From Paenibacillus aquistagni (GTDB taxonomy: Bacteria > Bacillota > Bacilli > Paenibacillales > Paenibacillaceae), in assembly GCF_900177815.1 (NCBI RefSeq), contig NZ_FXAZ01000003.1, positions 310,001 to 374,000 on the forward strand: a DNA stretch of 64,000 nucleotides, read 5' to 3'. The notes under the pieces are model-generated. The model did no database searches. It saw only the letters and a program-made list of their open reading frames with translations, and was not told where the DNA came from. Position 1 is the first letter of the stretch, and the number at the start of each line of letters is the position of its first letter. The position numbers and the translations under genes are program-made. Positions 51,113 through 60,708 of this stretch are shown here, piece by piece.

Positions 51113-51292
51113 ATAAGCTTTTTGTAACATGTATCGTGATAGAATGGTTAGCTCCAATCCCTATTAAATGAGGCTAGGCAGCACGCTTAGAGTGCTCCAT
51201 TTCTTCTATTTGAACCTTAAGCCCGAGTTTGCCCGTATAAAATAGGTATATGTTCGTTAATTAGGGACGCTGGATAAGGGAGGATGAGCGAC

Positions 51293-52252
51293 ATGAGAGA
51301 GCGGATCATAGCACTCGATCGTCACATCGAAGCTGCGATGCTGGAGCGGGAGCTTCATGCAAAGTGGGAACAACAGCTGAATGGAATAAGGGCAGAGCTT
51401 CGTAATGCAGAGTCAGAAGTAGAGCGGCTGCTGCAGCAGTGGCAGGAAGAGAAGAAAGATGTGGAGCGCTTAACGAATCGCTCGCTATCCAATCTCTTCT
51501 ATACGCTGATAGGAACGAAGGAGCAGAAGCTAAGCGAAGAGCAGATTGAGGAGCTGAAGGCGAAGGAACGCTATGAGCTAGCCTTAAGCGAGGCGAATGC
51601 GCTGGAGGAAGATCGCGCGGAGTTATCGCGCAAGCTTATTGACGTCAGCCGCTGGGACACGAAGCTCAAGCAGGCCATGCAGGAGAAAGAAGAGCTGCTT
51701 CGTGAGCATGACTCTGCATTCGCAAGCGCGCTGGATGAATTGCAGCAGCAGAAGGTGAAGCTCCTGCATGAGAAGAAGGAGCTTGGCGAAGCTCGTGCTG
51801 CAGGAGAGCATGCGCTTCGGGCGTTGCGCCGTGCAGGGGAGTCTTTTGATTCCGCCAAGAACTGGAGCACCTATGATATGCTTGGCGGCGGCATGCTAGC
51901 CACTCACATCAAGCACTCTCGGATTGATGAGGCTCAGGAATCGGTAACCAAAGCAAACCATGCGCTGCGCACCTTTCAGCGGGAGCTGAAGGATGTAGAG
52001 CAGGCGGCTGCTGGCACCGATTTGGTGCATATTGAGGGCGGCCTTAAGTTTGCCGATTATTTCTTAGATGGTCTGATTGCAGACTGGATGGTGAATAATA
52101 GAATACAGAGCTCTCTTGAGGCAGTGAACAAGGGAATTACCCGTGTGGAGCCAATTCTAAAGCGCTTGAACGAATACCGTATTCAAGTAGAAGGAAGTCT
52201 TCAAGAAGCAACTAGACGGTATGATCAATTGATCTTAACCTATAAAATGTAA
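51293..52252 (+). CDS. Coiled-coil protein of unknown function
   Basis: A 319-residue soluble protein, nearly all heptad-rich helix: ERLLQQWQEEKKDVERLTNRS, EEQIEELKAKERYELALSEANALEEDRAELSRKL, QAMQEKEELLREHDSA. A non-coiled middle piece, NWSTYDMLGGGMLATHIKHSRIDEAQE (about residue 195-220), is well conserved in similar Paenibacillus proteins as I recall them. A second antiparallel coil and a helical C-terminus follow. There is no signal or membrane helix. ATG 51293 is chosen since GGGAGG ends nine bases before it; the ATG at 51284 touches that site. Function is unknown; a structural or septum-linked role is possible but unsupported. Confidence 0.65.
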   Translation: MRERIIALDRHIEAAMLERELHAKWEQQLNGIRAELRNAESEVERLLQQWQEEKKDVERLTNRSLSNLFYTLIGTKEQKLSEEQIEELKAKERYELALSEANALEEDRAELSRKLIDVSRWDTKLKQAMQEKEELLREHDSAFASALDELQQQKVKLLHEKKELGEARAAGEHALRALRRAGESFDSAKNWSTYDMLGGGMLATHIKHSRIDEAQESVTKANHALRTFQRELKDVEQAAAGTDLVHIEGGLKFADYFLDGLIADWMVNNRIQSSLEAVNKGITRVEPILKRLNEYRIQVEGSLQEATRRYDQLILTYKM

Positions 52253-52325
52253 ATGATTTGCAGGAAAGTTGAAACAAACGATAGTTACCGTTATATTAGT
52301 AAAAAGGTTTAAGCGAAGGGTTGAT

Positions 52326-53993
52326 ATGATGGAGAATACGAACAGCGCCTCCAATAACTTTATTCGTCAAATTATTGTGGAGGATTTACAAGAAGGACGT
52401 GTTGACGAGATCGTAACGCGGTTCCCGCCAGAGCCAAATGGTTATCTGCACATCGGGCATGCGAAATCGATCTGCTTGAATTTCGGCATGGCTGAAGAGT
52501 TCAAGGGAAGAGTAAATTTGCGTTTCGACGATACGAATCCGCTCAAGGAAGATCAGGAATATGTCGATGCGATCAAAGAAGATGTGGAATGGCTCGGCTT
52601 CAAATGGAACGAGCTTCGTTTCGCATCTGACTATTTTGAAGAGATGTACAACCGTGCTGTGCGGCTTATCCAAAAGGGCAAGGCCTTTGTGGATGATCAA
52701 TCGGCGGATCAGATTCGCGAGACGCGAGGCACGCTGACAGAGCCAGGGAAGAACAGCCCTTATCGTGAGCGTTCGATCGAAGAGAACTTGGATCTCTTTG
52801 CGCGTATGCGCGCTGGGGAGTTCGGCAACGGCGAGAAGGTTCTGCGTGCGAAGATCGACATGAGTTCGCCAAATATTAACCTGCGCGACCCGGTCATTTA
52901 CCGTATCGCGCACGCGACTCACCACAATACAGGCGACACTTGGTGCATTTATCCGATGTATGCCTTTGCGCATCCGATTGAGGATGCCATTGAAGGCATT
53001 ACGCATTCGCTTTGCACAACAGAGTTCGAAGATCAGCGTCCATTCTATGATTGGGTAGTTCAAGAGACTGAGATGGAGAACGTGCCGCATCAATATGAGT
53101 TCGGACGCCTGAATATGACCAATACAGTCATGAGTAAGCGCAAGCTGAAGCTGCTCGTTGATGAGGGTGTTGTAGATGGCTGGGATGATCCGCGCATGCC
53201 GACGGTATCGGGACTTCGCCGCCGCGGCTTCACACCAGAATCGATTCGTTCGTTTATTCGTGAGCTTGGCGTATCGAAGAGCAGCGGCACGGTTGATTCC
53301 AAGTATTTGGACCACTTCCTGCGTGAGGACCTGAAGCTGAAAGCGCCTCGTACAATGGGGGTTCTTAAGCCACTTAAAGTGGTGATTACGAACTATCCAG
53401 AAGGCCAAGTGGAGTGGCTTGATGCCGAGATCAATCCGGAGAACCCTGAGATGGGCACTCGCCAGATTCCATTCTCCCGCGAGATTTATATCGAGCAGGA
53501 TGACTTTATGGAAGAACCGCCGAAGAAGTACTTCCGCTTGTTCCCTGGCAATGAAGTTCGTTTGAAGCATGCTTACTTTATTAAGTGCAACGACTTTGTT
53601 AAGGATGAGAACGGCAATGTGGTTGAGGTGCATTGCACGTATGACGTAGAGACGAAGAGCGGATCGGGCTTTACAGGCCGCAAGGTCAAAGGAACGCTCC
53701 ATTGGGTCGACGCTACTCATGCTGTGCCAGCGGAATTCCGCTTGTATGAACCGCTTGTGCTGGATGAAGCGGAAGATGGCGAGGGAGAATTCCTGGATCA
53801 TCTGAATCCAAGCTCGCTTATCGTGGAACAGGGCTTTATTGAGCCTAATATGAAGGACGTCAAGCCGCACGATAAATTCCAATTTTTCCGTCATGGCTAC
53901 TTTAACGTAGATCCGAAGCATACGACAGAAGATCATATTGTATTTAACTTGATTGCCTCATTGAAGAGCTCCTTCGAGCTTCCAAAGGCGTAA
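52326..53993 (+). CDS. glnS: Glutaminyl-tRNA synthetase
   Basis: A 555-residue class I synthetase that charges tRNA-Gln directly. The HIGH motif is in [22 protein letters not shown], the KMSKS counterpart is [14 protein letters not shown], and the acceptor-binding region has [19 protein letters not shown] and the glutamine-specific [38 protein letters not shown]. The C-terminal anticodon-binding beta barrels follow from about residue 345. Most Bacillota make Gln-tRNA by the GatCAB amidation route, so a GlnRS here points to an ancient transfer known in Paenibacillus and some others. ATG 52326 or 52329 follows GAAGGG. Confidence 0.93.
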   Translation: MMENTNSASNNFIRQIIVEDLQEGRVDEIVTRFPPEPNGYLHIGHAKSICLNFGMAEEFKGRVNLRFDDTNPLKEDQEYVDAIKEDVEWLGFKWNELRFASDYFEEMYNRAVRLIQKGKAFVDDQSADQIRETRGTLTEPGKNSPYRERSIEENLDLFARMRAGEFGNGEKVLRAKIDMSSPNINLRDPVIYRIAHATHHNTGDTWCIYPMYAFAHPIEDAIEGITHSLCTTEFEDQRPFYDWVVQETEMENVPHQYEFGRLNMTNTVMSKRKLKLLVDEGVVDGWDDPRMPTVSGLRRRGFTPESIRSFIRELGVSKSSGTVDSKYLDHFLREDLKLKAPRTMGVLKPLKVVITNYPEGQVEWLDAEINPENPEMGTRQIPFSREIYIEQDDFMEEPPKKYFRLFPGNEVRLKHAYFIKCNDFVKDENGNVVEVHCTYDVETKSGSGFTGRKVKGTLHWVDATHAVPAEFRLYEPLVLDEAEDGEGEFLDHLNPSSLIVEQGFIEPNMKDVKPHDKFQFFRHGYFNVDPKHTTEDHIVFNLIASLKSSFELPKA

Positions 53994-54009
53994 TGGTTAA
54001 GAATGAGCG

Positions 54010-54041
54010 GCCATGCCTGTGAGGTATGGCCCTTTTCTATG
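54010..54041 (+). terminator. Terminator after glnS
   Basis: GGCCATGCCT, a 3-base loop, AGGTATGGCC (one G-T pair), then CTTTTCT. Confidence 0.8.
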
Positions 54042-54140
54042 GTTGATGAGGATGCAGATTCCTGTCTAGCATTTGTGGATTTGCGACTAATCGATCTGAT
54101 TTACGAAGCCATATCCAGATATAAGGAGGAGGTAAGAAGC

Positions 54141-54479
54141 ATGCAGAACAAAGTCATTTTACTGCAGTCGGATTCGATTGGAGATGCGGCAGATGGATTA
54201 GGAACGACTATATTGGAAACGTTCTTGACCGTCCTGAAGACGGAGCATAAGCTGCCGGCAGCGATCTTTTGCATGAATCGCGGGGTATTGGCCTTGACGT
54301 CCAACGCTTTAGCTTCGTTGAAGCTGGCAGAGATCGAAGCAGCTGGCGTGCCCGTGTATGCCTGCAAGACCTGTGTTGATCATTATGGCATAGAAGCAGA
54401 GCTTGCGGCGGGACAGATCTCTGGCATGAACACATTTGTCGAGTTGGCAGCCAAGCATGCGGTTATCACGCTTGGTTAA
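54141..54479 (+). CDS. DsrE-family protein (YedF-like sulfur-relay fold)
   Basis: A 112-residue DsrE-fold protein: KVILLQSDSIGDAADGLGTTILETFLTVL, then LPAAIFCMNRGVLALTSNALA and GVPVYACKTCVDHYGIEAEL. The C-K-T-C pair near residue 76 is where the sulfur-carrying cysteine sits in relatives such as the YedF C-terminal half and DsrE. It may move sulfane sulfur or selenium, but partners (TusA, SelD) are not seen nearby. ATG 54141 follows AAGGAGGAGG. An in-frame extension to 54003 is not needed. Confidence 0.72.
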   Translation: MQNKVILLQSDSIGDAADGLGTTILETFLTVLKTEHKLPAAIFCMNRGVLALTSNALASLKLAEIEAAGVPVYACKTCVDHYGIEAELAAGQISGMNTFVELAAKHAVITLG

Positions 54480-54639
54480 TAGAGCCGTATAAGAAGCAGG
54501 CATGGTACCAAGCTCTAAGGAGTAGGTCGTAAGTGTATGATGGCCGCTGCTCGTCTCAAACCACTTCACTGTATTTCAAAAAGATTGATCGTTAAAATCT
54601 ATAAGTAACGGATCAAGCGACTCCACAACATATACCACT

Positions 54640-54686
54640 GGCGATGACTTCTATGGAGCTGTTCCAGCTCCTTGGAAGTGATCGCC
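54640..54686. repeat. Long imperfect inverted repeat
   Basis: GGCGATGACTTC...GGAGCTG and CAGCTCC...GAAGTGATCGCC form a 47-base hairpin with few mismatches but no T run. It lies between the DsrE gene and the secreted-protein gene (54480-54773), where nothing else is seen. Confidence 0.55.
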
Positions 54687-54773
54687 TATTACCTCACCTA
54701 GAATAAACATTCCCGAATAAATGGAAGATAGTCATTGGCATCTGTTTGACGATTCAGCCCCTAAGGAGGCTTT

Positions 54774-55322
54774 ATGAAAAAAATAAGGTGGATGCTGGTT
54801 ATGAGCCTGTTTATTACGCTCATTCTGCTTGAAATAAATAGGATGCCGTACAAGGATCCTATAGAGCTCTATCAATCCCGTGTTGGCGCTGCCACGCAGC
54901 TTGACCCCGATACAATGGCAACCTATGAATGGAACTCATATCAGATCTCGTTCCTCAAAGACAGTCTTAAAAATACACATCTCTTCTTTGTAGGTCCCGA
55001 CCGTACGATCGATCTTTATCTGCTGGATCGCGGGGGAGTACCGGAGAGAGATCTCTATTGGCAGGTAAACACAAAGCAGAGGAATGAGCAGCGAATGGTG
55101 CTCTTCTGTGCCATCTTGTTTAAAGATTCGATCAATCATATTACATTGCGATCCGTAGGCGGATTGGACATGAAAGAGGAGCTCAAGACGCTGGAGTACA
55201 ATAATACCCGATACGTCATTGCGATTAGCGATCGAATTCAGATTAACCCTGTAGACATTACAGGCTATTCTCAGAATCATGATATTGTATATAAGAATGT
55301 AAATGCAGCTGAAGAAAAATAA
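54774..55322 (+). CDS. Secreted or membrane-anchored hypothetical protein
   Basis: A 182-residue protein with one N-terminal hydrophobic segment (WMLVMSLFITLILLEI) and no lipobox or clear cleavage site, so probably anchored and facing out. The rest is a mixed alpha/beta domain: HLFFVGPDRTIDLYLLDRGGVPERDLYWQVNTKQRNEQRMVLFCAILF, SINHITLRSVGGLDM and RYVIAISDRIQINPVDI. I do not recognise a family. ATG 54774 follows AAGGAGG. It is monocistronic with a terminator. Function unknown. Confidence 0.6.
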   Translation: MKKIRWMLVMSLFITLILLEINRMPYKDPIELYQSRVGAATQLDPDTMATYEWNSYQISFLKDSLKNTHLFFVGPDRTIDLYLLDRGGVPERDLYWQVNTKQRNEQRMVLFCAILFKDSINHITLRSVGGLDMKEELKTLEYNNTRYVIAISDRIQINPVDITGYSQNHDIVYKNVNAAEEK

Positions 55323-55454
55323 AACCGCACCTTAATTAGAGTCTCAAGCGGTAGCGCAGGTAATGGAACAGTCGTAGACGTCCTTGATGAATATACCAAT
55401 CATGAGTGAAGTGCTACAACCGCGTGACAAGCAAGAGCAAGCAAGACCAGAATA

Positions 55455-55496
55455 AAAGCCTCTTCCAGATAGCTTCCTGAGAAGAGGCCTATTTTT
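55455..55496 (+). terminator. Bidirectional terminator between convergent genes
   Basis: AGCCTCTTC and GAAGAGGC(C)T arms; plus reading ends TATTTTTAC, minus reading ends TTTTATTC. Confidence 0.8.
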
Positions 55497-55515
55497 ACAT
55501 GCGAGGGTAGAAAGG

Positions 55516-56358
55516 TTATGAGAGCAGTTTATTCTGAAGCTTCACGATCTCTTCTGCTGACAAGCCTATTGCTTGGGTTAAATAATGCTCAATATCCTCG
55601 TACTGCTCCAGCATTTGATCAAGCGCAGCATTCAAATACTCGGGTCGGGCCTCCATGACGGCTTTCATGATGTCTTGCATTATCTCTTCAGGGACATCCG
55701 CTTGTGCTTGCATCGTGCTTCTGGATTTGGCTGCAATCTTGGCAGTGTCCAAGTATTGATTGGTCAGCAAATAATCTTGCATAATGGTTTCTTTAGATAC
55801 CCCGAGCGCCATCAGGATGAGTGCCGCAATCAGTCCGGTTCGATCTTTGCCAGCCGTACAGTGGAACAGAAACGGCGTGCTGTGATCCTGCAAAAGCAGC
55901 TTGAAGATGGCCTGCAGCGCTTGGGTGGATTGAATCATGGCCTGATTCAAATGGACGAGCAGCTGGTCAGGCGGCCCAAATCGGTCCAGATGAGCGCGCT
56001 TATTCGTATCCCCTAGATCATAAGCTTGACGAACGACTGGGCCGTTGTCAGCAGGAATTAACGGGATATTGATGTTGGTCACCGCGGAAAGAGCTGGCGT
56101 CGGCATAGCGCTAATCTCATCGCGATCTCGCAAATCACAGATGGTGCGGATGCCAATGGCATGCAGCTGTTTTATATCTTGTTCCGACAGTTCGGAAAGC
56201 TCTGCTGAGCGGTACAGCATGCCCCATTTGACCAAGCGGCCATCCTTGCCTGTATAACCCCCAAGATCTCGGCAATTGCTCACGCCCTGCATGGGCACCA
56301 TACGCTGCTGCGCAGCAGAACGGGATGTAATGAGCGTATCTTTTCTTCCAATAGTCAT
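55516..56358 (-). CDS. Tyrosine-protein phosphatase (IphP/LipA-like)
   Basis: A 280-residue phosphatase of the bacterial IphP/LipA type: it opens GVSNCRDLGGYTGKDGRLVKWGMLYRSAELSELSEQD, has the general acid region ICDLRDRDEI, and the P-loop FLFHCTAGKDRTGLIAAL (H-C-x-x-G-K-D-R-T-G, about residue 165) with the nucleophile Cys. K-D in the P-loop marks members that also remove phosphate from phosphoinositides or other small molecules. No signal peptide is seen. ATG 56358 follows GGAGGGAG; the in-frame start at 56430 lacks one. Confidence 0.83.
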   Translation of the reverse strand: MTIGRKDTLITSRSAAQQRMVPMQGVSNCRDLGGYTGKDGRLVKWGMLYRSAELSELSEQDIKQLHAIGIRTICDLRDRDEISAMPTPALSAVTNINIPLIPADNGPVVRQAYDLGDTNKRAHLDRFGPPDQLLVHLNQAMIQSTQALQAIFKLLLQDHSTPFLFHCTAGKDRTGLIAALILMALGVSKETIMQDYLLTNQYLDTAKIAAKSRSTMQAQADVPEEIMQDIMKAVMEARPEYLNAALDQMLEQYEDIEHYLTQAIGLSAEEIVKLQNKLLS

Positions 56359-56675
56359 GTTGGTCTCCCTCCGATGTCTGTTCGCGATATGCGAATGGCA
56401 TATCCATGCTGATTGCAGTTCCTCACACAACTTCAGCTCATATTCGCATCGACGGCTGTAGTTAATGCTCTGAGGTTCAGCGTTTTATTCCGCAAGGCAC
56501 AGCTGATGCTCCATGCGTCATATCGCATATGCTTCGATTTCGACAACTTCTATATATACGATTGTAGCTTGCTTTTAATCGGTGTGCATCTGTCCGCTAT
56601 CCCGATACTCGTGCGCTTCTCTTCTATTCTAGGAGGTCCGTGCACACTTGACCGTAGCGTTCCTTTGAACTCCCC

Positions 56676-56689
56676 CTGACAGCTGTCAG
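56676..56689. promoter_or_regulatory. 14-base palindrome CTGACAGCTGTCAG
   Basis: A perfect palindrome between the MFS and phosphatase genes, followed by another TGTCAGCC half site at 56696. In 56431-56727 nothing else is recognised. Confidence 0.3.
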
Positions 56690-56727
56690 CCGAATTGTCA
56701 GCCTAGAAATAATGTTTATTGAACGCA

Positions 56728-58008
56728 TTATGATGAGGATGATAGCTCTTGGTCTAAGCCGGAGCTTAACTTAGCTTGGCTGCGTATAACCAGCCAGGTA
56801 AGCAGCGCGAAGCCAATGGCGCCGATGAATGCGCATAGGCTGCCCCATGCGTACACCATGGAAGGGCCAAGGCGGTCGTACAGTGTACCGCCCAGAAAGC
56901 CTGCTACTGTGCCTGAGATGCTGCTCCATGTCAAGGTGTAGATAGACTGCCCCGTAGTGCGCAAGGCCGGCGGGACGAGCATAGCCGTCAACTGTGTCCC
57001 GATATAGAAATATCCGCCGAAAGTCACGCAGTGCAACGCTTGGATGGCGATCACCTGCCAAGGCTCGGTGGCGATAGACATAAGCAGCCATCGCAAGGTA
57101 TAGAGGACGCCTACAATGGTTAAGCCAAGCAGCATCGAAGATACCTTGCGCCGCAGAAAGCGGTCGAACAGCAAGAAGATGACGATCTCAAAAATCGATG
57201 ACATGAAGATCGACAAGCCTACTGCGGATTTGTCCCCGCCAAGATCGGTGATATAAAGCGAAACAAAGGCGTTATTGATCCCATTGGGCACGCTGATGAG
57301 CACACCGAGCAGCACGAACGTCATAAAGACGGGGGACAGCAGCACGGCCTTTAACGAGCCTGAGCCAGCCTGCTTATCTGCTGTCTTCTGCACGCTGGCA
57401 CCTGCTGGGCCGATTCTGGGCTGCAAGCCTCCAGCAGGCCTAGGAAGAGCCATGGCGGCTAGCAGTGCCAGTGTCAGCAGCAGCGCGTACACATACGAAA
57501 GCGCCCCTACGCCCAGCACGTTGAACAGCGATCCTGCAAGCGCTGCGGTCAGTGCCCAGCCGAGAGACCCAAACATGCGAAAAGCCCCGAATTTATGCTT
57601 CGTCCCGTCGATCGAGGTAAGGATCAAGCTGTTGCTTTGGCTGAACAGCGGCGTTTGAAACAAGTAGAAGATGGCGGTGCAGGCAAATAAGAGACCGTAT
57701 ATCGTCGTATGGAACAAGAACTGCACAATGATTATATTGCTGAGCAGCAGAATCAGCAGTACACGTCGTATATTGCCGATCCGATCACTCATATATCCCC
57801 AGAAGGGATTGGCGAATATGGACAGGAAGGGGCCGATGGCAAGCAGCCAGCCAATCTCGGTTTTGCTGAAGCCTTCTTCATGCAGAAAGATCGGGAAGTA
57901 GCTGCCGAAGATGGCGAGACCGCCGTACAGGAGAAAGGTAAATAGACGCAGGCTGTTGAAGCCCCCAGCTGGAGCGGCTGCAGATGAATGTGTAGTATGA
58001 CGAGTCAT
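56728..58008 (-). CDS. MFS transporter, MFS_1-like (PPP/LacY-related)
   Basis: A 426-residue transporter with twelve predicted helices: LFTFLLYGGLAIFGSYFPIFLHEEGFSKTEIGWLLAIGPFLSIFANPFWGYMSDRIGNIRR has the first two helices and loop motif of the MFS_1_like group, akin to 3-phenylpropionate and nucleoside:proton symporters. A hydrophilic linker near residues 195-220 separates the halves. It lies at the end of a sugar region and could export or import a sugar derivative; the substrate is not readable. ATG 58008 follows GAAGGGAG. It is separated from the oxidoreductase gene by a terminator. Confidence 0.78.
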   Translation of the reverse strand: MTRHTTHSSAAAPAGGFNSLRLFTFLLYGGLAIFGSYFPIFLHEEGFSKTEIGWLLAIGPFLSIFANPFWGYMSDRIGNIRRVLLILLLSNIIIVQFLFHTTIYGLLFACTAIFYLFQTPLFSQSNSLILTSIDGTKHKFGAFRMFGSLGWALTAALAGSLFNVLGVGALSYVYALLLTLALLAAMALPRPAGGLQPRIGPAGASVQKTADKQAGSGSLKAVLLSPVFMTFVLLGVLISVPNGINNAFVSLYITDLGGDKSAVGLSIFMSSIFEIVIFLLFDRFLRRKVSSMLLGLTIVGVLYTLRWLLMSIATEPWQVIAIQALHCVTFGGYFYIGTQLTAMLVPPALRTTGQSIYTLTWSSISGTVAGFLGGTLYDRLGPSMVYAWGSLCAFIGAIGFALLTWLVIRSQAKLSSGLDQELSSSS

Positions 58009-58041
58009 GGTGAAGCTCCCTTCCTTGTTTGGACATATGGT

Positions 58042-58070
58042 AAAAAGGACAAGCGGGTAATCGCCTGCCC
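58042..58070 (-). terminator. Terminator after the oxidoreductase (minus strand)
   Basis: On the minus strand GGGCAGGCG, loop ATTACC, CGCTTGTCC (two G-U pairs), then T5. Confidence 0.75.
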
Positions 58071-58153
58071 CAGTACCTCTTACGTGATCAGCTTAAGAAA
58101 AACAGCTTTCCATCATTCAACCTTTAGCAGAAGAAGTGGATTGCAATTCATTG

Positions 58154-59272
58154 TTAAATGGGCGCTGCAGAGGAGCGCGACATGGCAGCAATCTCTTCTG
58201 CCGTTACCTCGCGGCCGAGTCGGCTGGATTGATAGATGCCCTCGCTGATCAGCATCGTATCTAGAGCGAGCTTTGCCGTAGGCATAAGTGGAACGATCCC
58301 TTGAAGCACAGCCGCCCAATGCTTCTCGGAGGATTCATATGCCCAAGCCTCTTCGTTCAACATCTTATAGCGGCTGTTGACCGCGTGCAGATCTATATCA
58401 GCATCCATATCCATGTCGCAGGACGTAAAGTGATAGGAGAGCGCGGCGCCATGCTTGGCCTGAGGAAGGCGTATGCCTCCTTCTGAGCCCAGAAGGCTTG
58501 AACCTTCAAAGGCATCCATATGGACGGCCCAAGCCTCTATGATATCCAGCGTAATGCCGCCAGACAGCTTGACGAGTCCTACGCCAAGCTCCTCTACATC
58601 GAATTGGCTGAGCTCGCGCCGATCAGGCAGCATAGCAAGCTCCTGATACGTCTCGCCGCTGATTCGAAGCGGGGCAGGCATGCCCATCAAATACAGGAGC
58701 TGCGAGATATGATAGACGCCCATATCGTATAATGCGCCGCCTGAGGCGACTGCCTTGCGGGTAAAGCTGGCTGTGCCGTAGCCGTCGACATAAGGCCGCC
58801 CGCGTCTGCGGTAGCCGGTAGAGCGCGCATGATAGATTCTGCCGAGCTTGCCGTCATCGATCAGCGCCTTCGCGGCGCGAGTCTCGCCAGTATAGAGCGT
58901 GCCAAGCTGGATATGCAGCATGCGGCCGGTCTCGCCGGCGGCCTCATACATGGCGAGCGCATCGTGATAGGAGCCAGCCATGGGCTTCTCGCAGTATACA
59001 TGCTTGCCAGCTCTTAAGGCGGCAATCGTGACGGGTGCGTGATAGTTGTTATGCAGGCACACGTCGACTGCCACGATATCGTCACGCTGGAGCAGTTCGC
59101 GGAAGTCCGTATAGGTATCCTTGATGCCGAATTGCGAAGCGACACGGAGACCCTCATCTGCGCGGATATCACAGATGGCGGCGACCTCGATGCCTTCAAT
59201 CTGTTGATACTGGGTCAGATGATGCTTGCCAATCTGACCTGCTCCAATGATAGCGATGCGAACGGGAGTCAT
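58154..59272 (-). CDS. Gfo/Idh/MocA-family NAD(P)-dependent oxidoreductase
   Basis: A 372-residue oxidoreductase. The Rossmann motif is VRIAIIGAGQIGKHHL, followed by VDVCLHNNYHAPVTIAAL and GKHVYCEKPMAGSYHDA (catalytic Lys of E-K-P). The C-terminal alpha/beta domain has GGALYDMGVYHISQLLYLMG, with the conserved Asp and His of the active site. It would oxidise or reduce a sugar or inositol derivative with NAD(P). Its start overlaps the stop of the isomerase gene (TAATG), so the pair is translated together, a typical partnership in sugar catabolism. Confidence 0.85.
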   Translation of the reverse strand: MTPVRIAIIGAGQIGKHHLTQYQQIEGIEVAAICDIRADEGLRVASQFGIKDTYTDFRELLQRDDIVAVDVCLHNNYHAPVTIAALRAGKHVYCEKPMAGSYHDALAMYEAAGETGRMLHIQLGTLYTGETRAAKALIDDGKLGRIYHARSTGYRRRGRPYVDGYGTASFTRKAVASGGALYDMGVYHISQLLYLMGMPAPLRISGETYQELAMLPDRRELSQFDVEELGVGLVKLSGGITLDIIEAWAVHMDAFEGSSLLGSEGGIRLPQAKHGAALSYHFTSCDMDMDADIDLHAVNSRYKMLNEEAWAYESSEKHWAAVLQGIVPLMPTAKLALDTMLISEGIYQSSRLGREVTAEEIAAMSRSSAAPI

Positions 59273-60135
59273 TAGGAATCCTCCTGCAGGAGCGGTTCTG
59301 TGCTCATGAACGACTGCAGCTGCTCAAGTGCCGCACCGACGGCTTGAACCTGCTGCTCTGGAGCATTGTATTCCACAGCCCAATAATGGTCATAGCCTTT
59401 GCCTGCAATGGAGTGAAGGTGTGCCAGCGCCGTCTCCTGTTGAAGCGTCTTCCAATCGACATGGATATGCTTCGTCCACGGGAGAAGCAGATGATCGCTC
59501 TTGCGGAGCGCGGCTAGAATTTCTTCTGCTGGCAGTTTGGAGCGTGTGTAGGTGGGCTGAACAGCATGATGCCATCTGCCCAGGTGGAGCAGAACGCCAT
59601 AGTTCGGGTGATTGACGCTCTGGGAGATGAGCTGCAGCGTCTCAGGAACGAGGGCAAAGCCAGTGTGATTCTCAGGGCCGACCCAATATCCGCCTGCTTG
59701 AGCTCTCGCTGCGTACTCGGTATATCGCGATACGACATAGTCGAATGCTTCATCAGAGATGTCCTCATCGCCGTGCATAACAGCATCGATGCGCACAGAC
59801 TTGGCGCCAAGCATCTCGGCTGCATGAAGATACGAGAGTGCATTCTGGTGCAGAGCCTCTCTCACTTCAGGATCTGGATTCCACAAATGAGCGGTATCGA
59901 CTGCGAGGTTCGCGACCGTCATGCCACGATCGTCAAGCGCTTCTTTCATTTGCATCACGATCTTCTCATCTGCGATTCTCCAGATGGGACGAGAGGTATC
60001 CGAGAAGAAGGCATTCCACAGATCTATGGTTGTAAGGCCATATTGGCTGTGAACGGTGTCAATGTAAGAGAAAATATCCATATGGCCAGCGACGCGAGAA
60101 TTATTAAAGGAAAACCCACTAACGGAAACCTTCAT
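59272..60135 (-). CDS. Sugar phosphate isomerase/epimerase-like TIM barrel
   Basis: A 287-residue AP-endonuclease-2-type TIM barrel, the fold of inosose dehydratase and hexulose epimerases. Strand ends show TIDLWNAFF, LAVDTAHLWNPDPEVREA, GAKSVRIDAVMHGDED, WVGPENHTGFA, GVLLHLGRWH, HIHVDWK and YWAVEYN; the E, D/H, H and E of these strands would hold the metal. The usual D in strand 6 is H or L here (GVLLHLGRWH), which makes the metal site uncertain. It probably acts on an imported sugar. ATG 60135 follows GGGGGG. It begins the minus-strand unit next to LacI-type operator sites. Confidence 0.78.
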   Translation of the reverse strand: MKVSVSGFSFNNSRVAGHMDIFSYIDTVHSQYGLTTIDLWNAFFSDTSRPIWRIADEKIVMQMKEALDDRGMTVANLAVDTAHLWNPDPEVREALHQNALSYLHAAEMLGAKSVRIDAVMHGDEDISDEAFDYVVSRYTEYAARAQAGGYWVGPENHTGFALVPETLQLISQSVNHPNYGVLLHLGRWHHAVQPTYTRSKLPAEEILAALRKSDHLLLPWTKHIHVDWKTLQQETALAHLHSIAGKGYDHYWAVEYNAPEQQVQAVGAALEQLQSFMSTEPLLQEDS

Positions 60136-60214
60136 ATAGGAAATCCCCCCATGTTGAGATATATAGATGTACTCTATTGAAGCGTAACAGATTCATTGCT
60201 CAAAGTTAAAATGT

Positions 60215-60242
60215 TTAAAACGTTTATATGATATCGTTTACA
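60215..60242 (-). promoter_or_regulatory. Tandem cre/LacI-type operators upstream of the isomerase unit
   Basis: TTAAAACGTTTATA (60215-60228, 9 of 11 to cre) directly followed by TGATATCGTTTACA (60229-60242, 10 of 11). They lie 80-107 bases before the isomerase start, where a promoter is expected. Confidence 0.5.
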
Positions 60243-60540
60243 TGGGTAATTTTGGATTTCTCTTCCTCTAGCACCGCTTATCGGACAATTTCGTCAAATC
60301 TGTGTCGAGCCGCCATTGAAGCAATGACCAGACAAGCCCCTTCGTCATTGATCCCCTTAAAAGTGCATAAAGCAGCTTCCCAAATTTGACAAAAACACAA
60401 AAGAAAAGTCAATATACTTGAGGAATTGCAGCATTAAATGTAAACAATAGATATGGCTTATGTAAATAAAAAATGGATAATCGTTAAATAAATGCATTGA
60501 TTTTATTGAGAAATCCACATATAATAAAAAAACAAACAGA

Positions 60541-60554
60541 TGTAAGCGTATACA
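60541..60554 (+). promoter_or_regulatory. cre/LacI-type operator upstream of the solute-binding protein
   Basis: TGTAAGCGTATACA matches the cre consensus TGWAANCGNTNWCA at 10 of 11 fixed positions. It lies 155 bases before the gene. The intergenic region 60136-60708 is otherwise AT-rich with no gene. Confidence 0.55.
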
Positions 60555-60708
60555 TTGGTAAGTTAAGAAGACATCTTTATTCGTGTATATGTATATAAAT
60601 GATTAGATAAAGTTTACATTTGTTTGGTCCTATAGATTCCTTTTTCAAGAAGGGATCGGGGTATCGTTGTAAAGCTACACCATTCAATTTCATAGGGGGT
60701 ATCAGAAG

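Noticed and set aside
52386..53936. 516-codon open frame antisense to glnS
   Set aside because: It mirrors the third-position bias of a strongly conserved gene, has no ribosome site and no protein-like domain.
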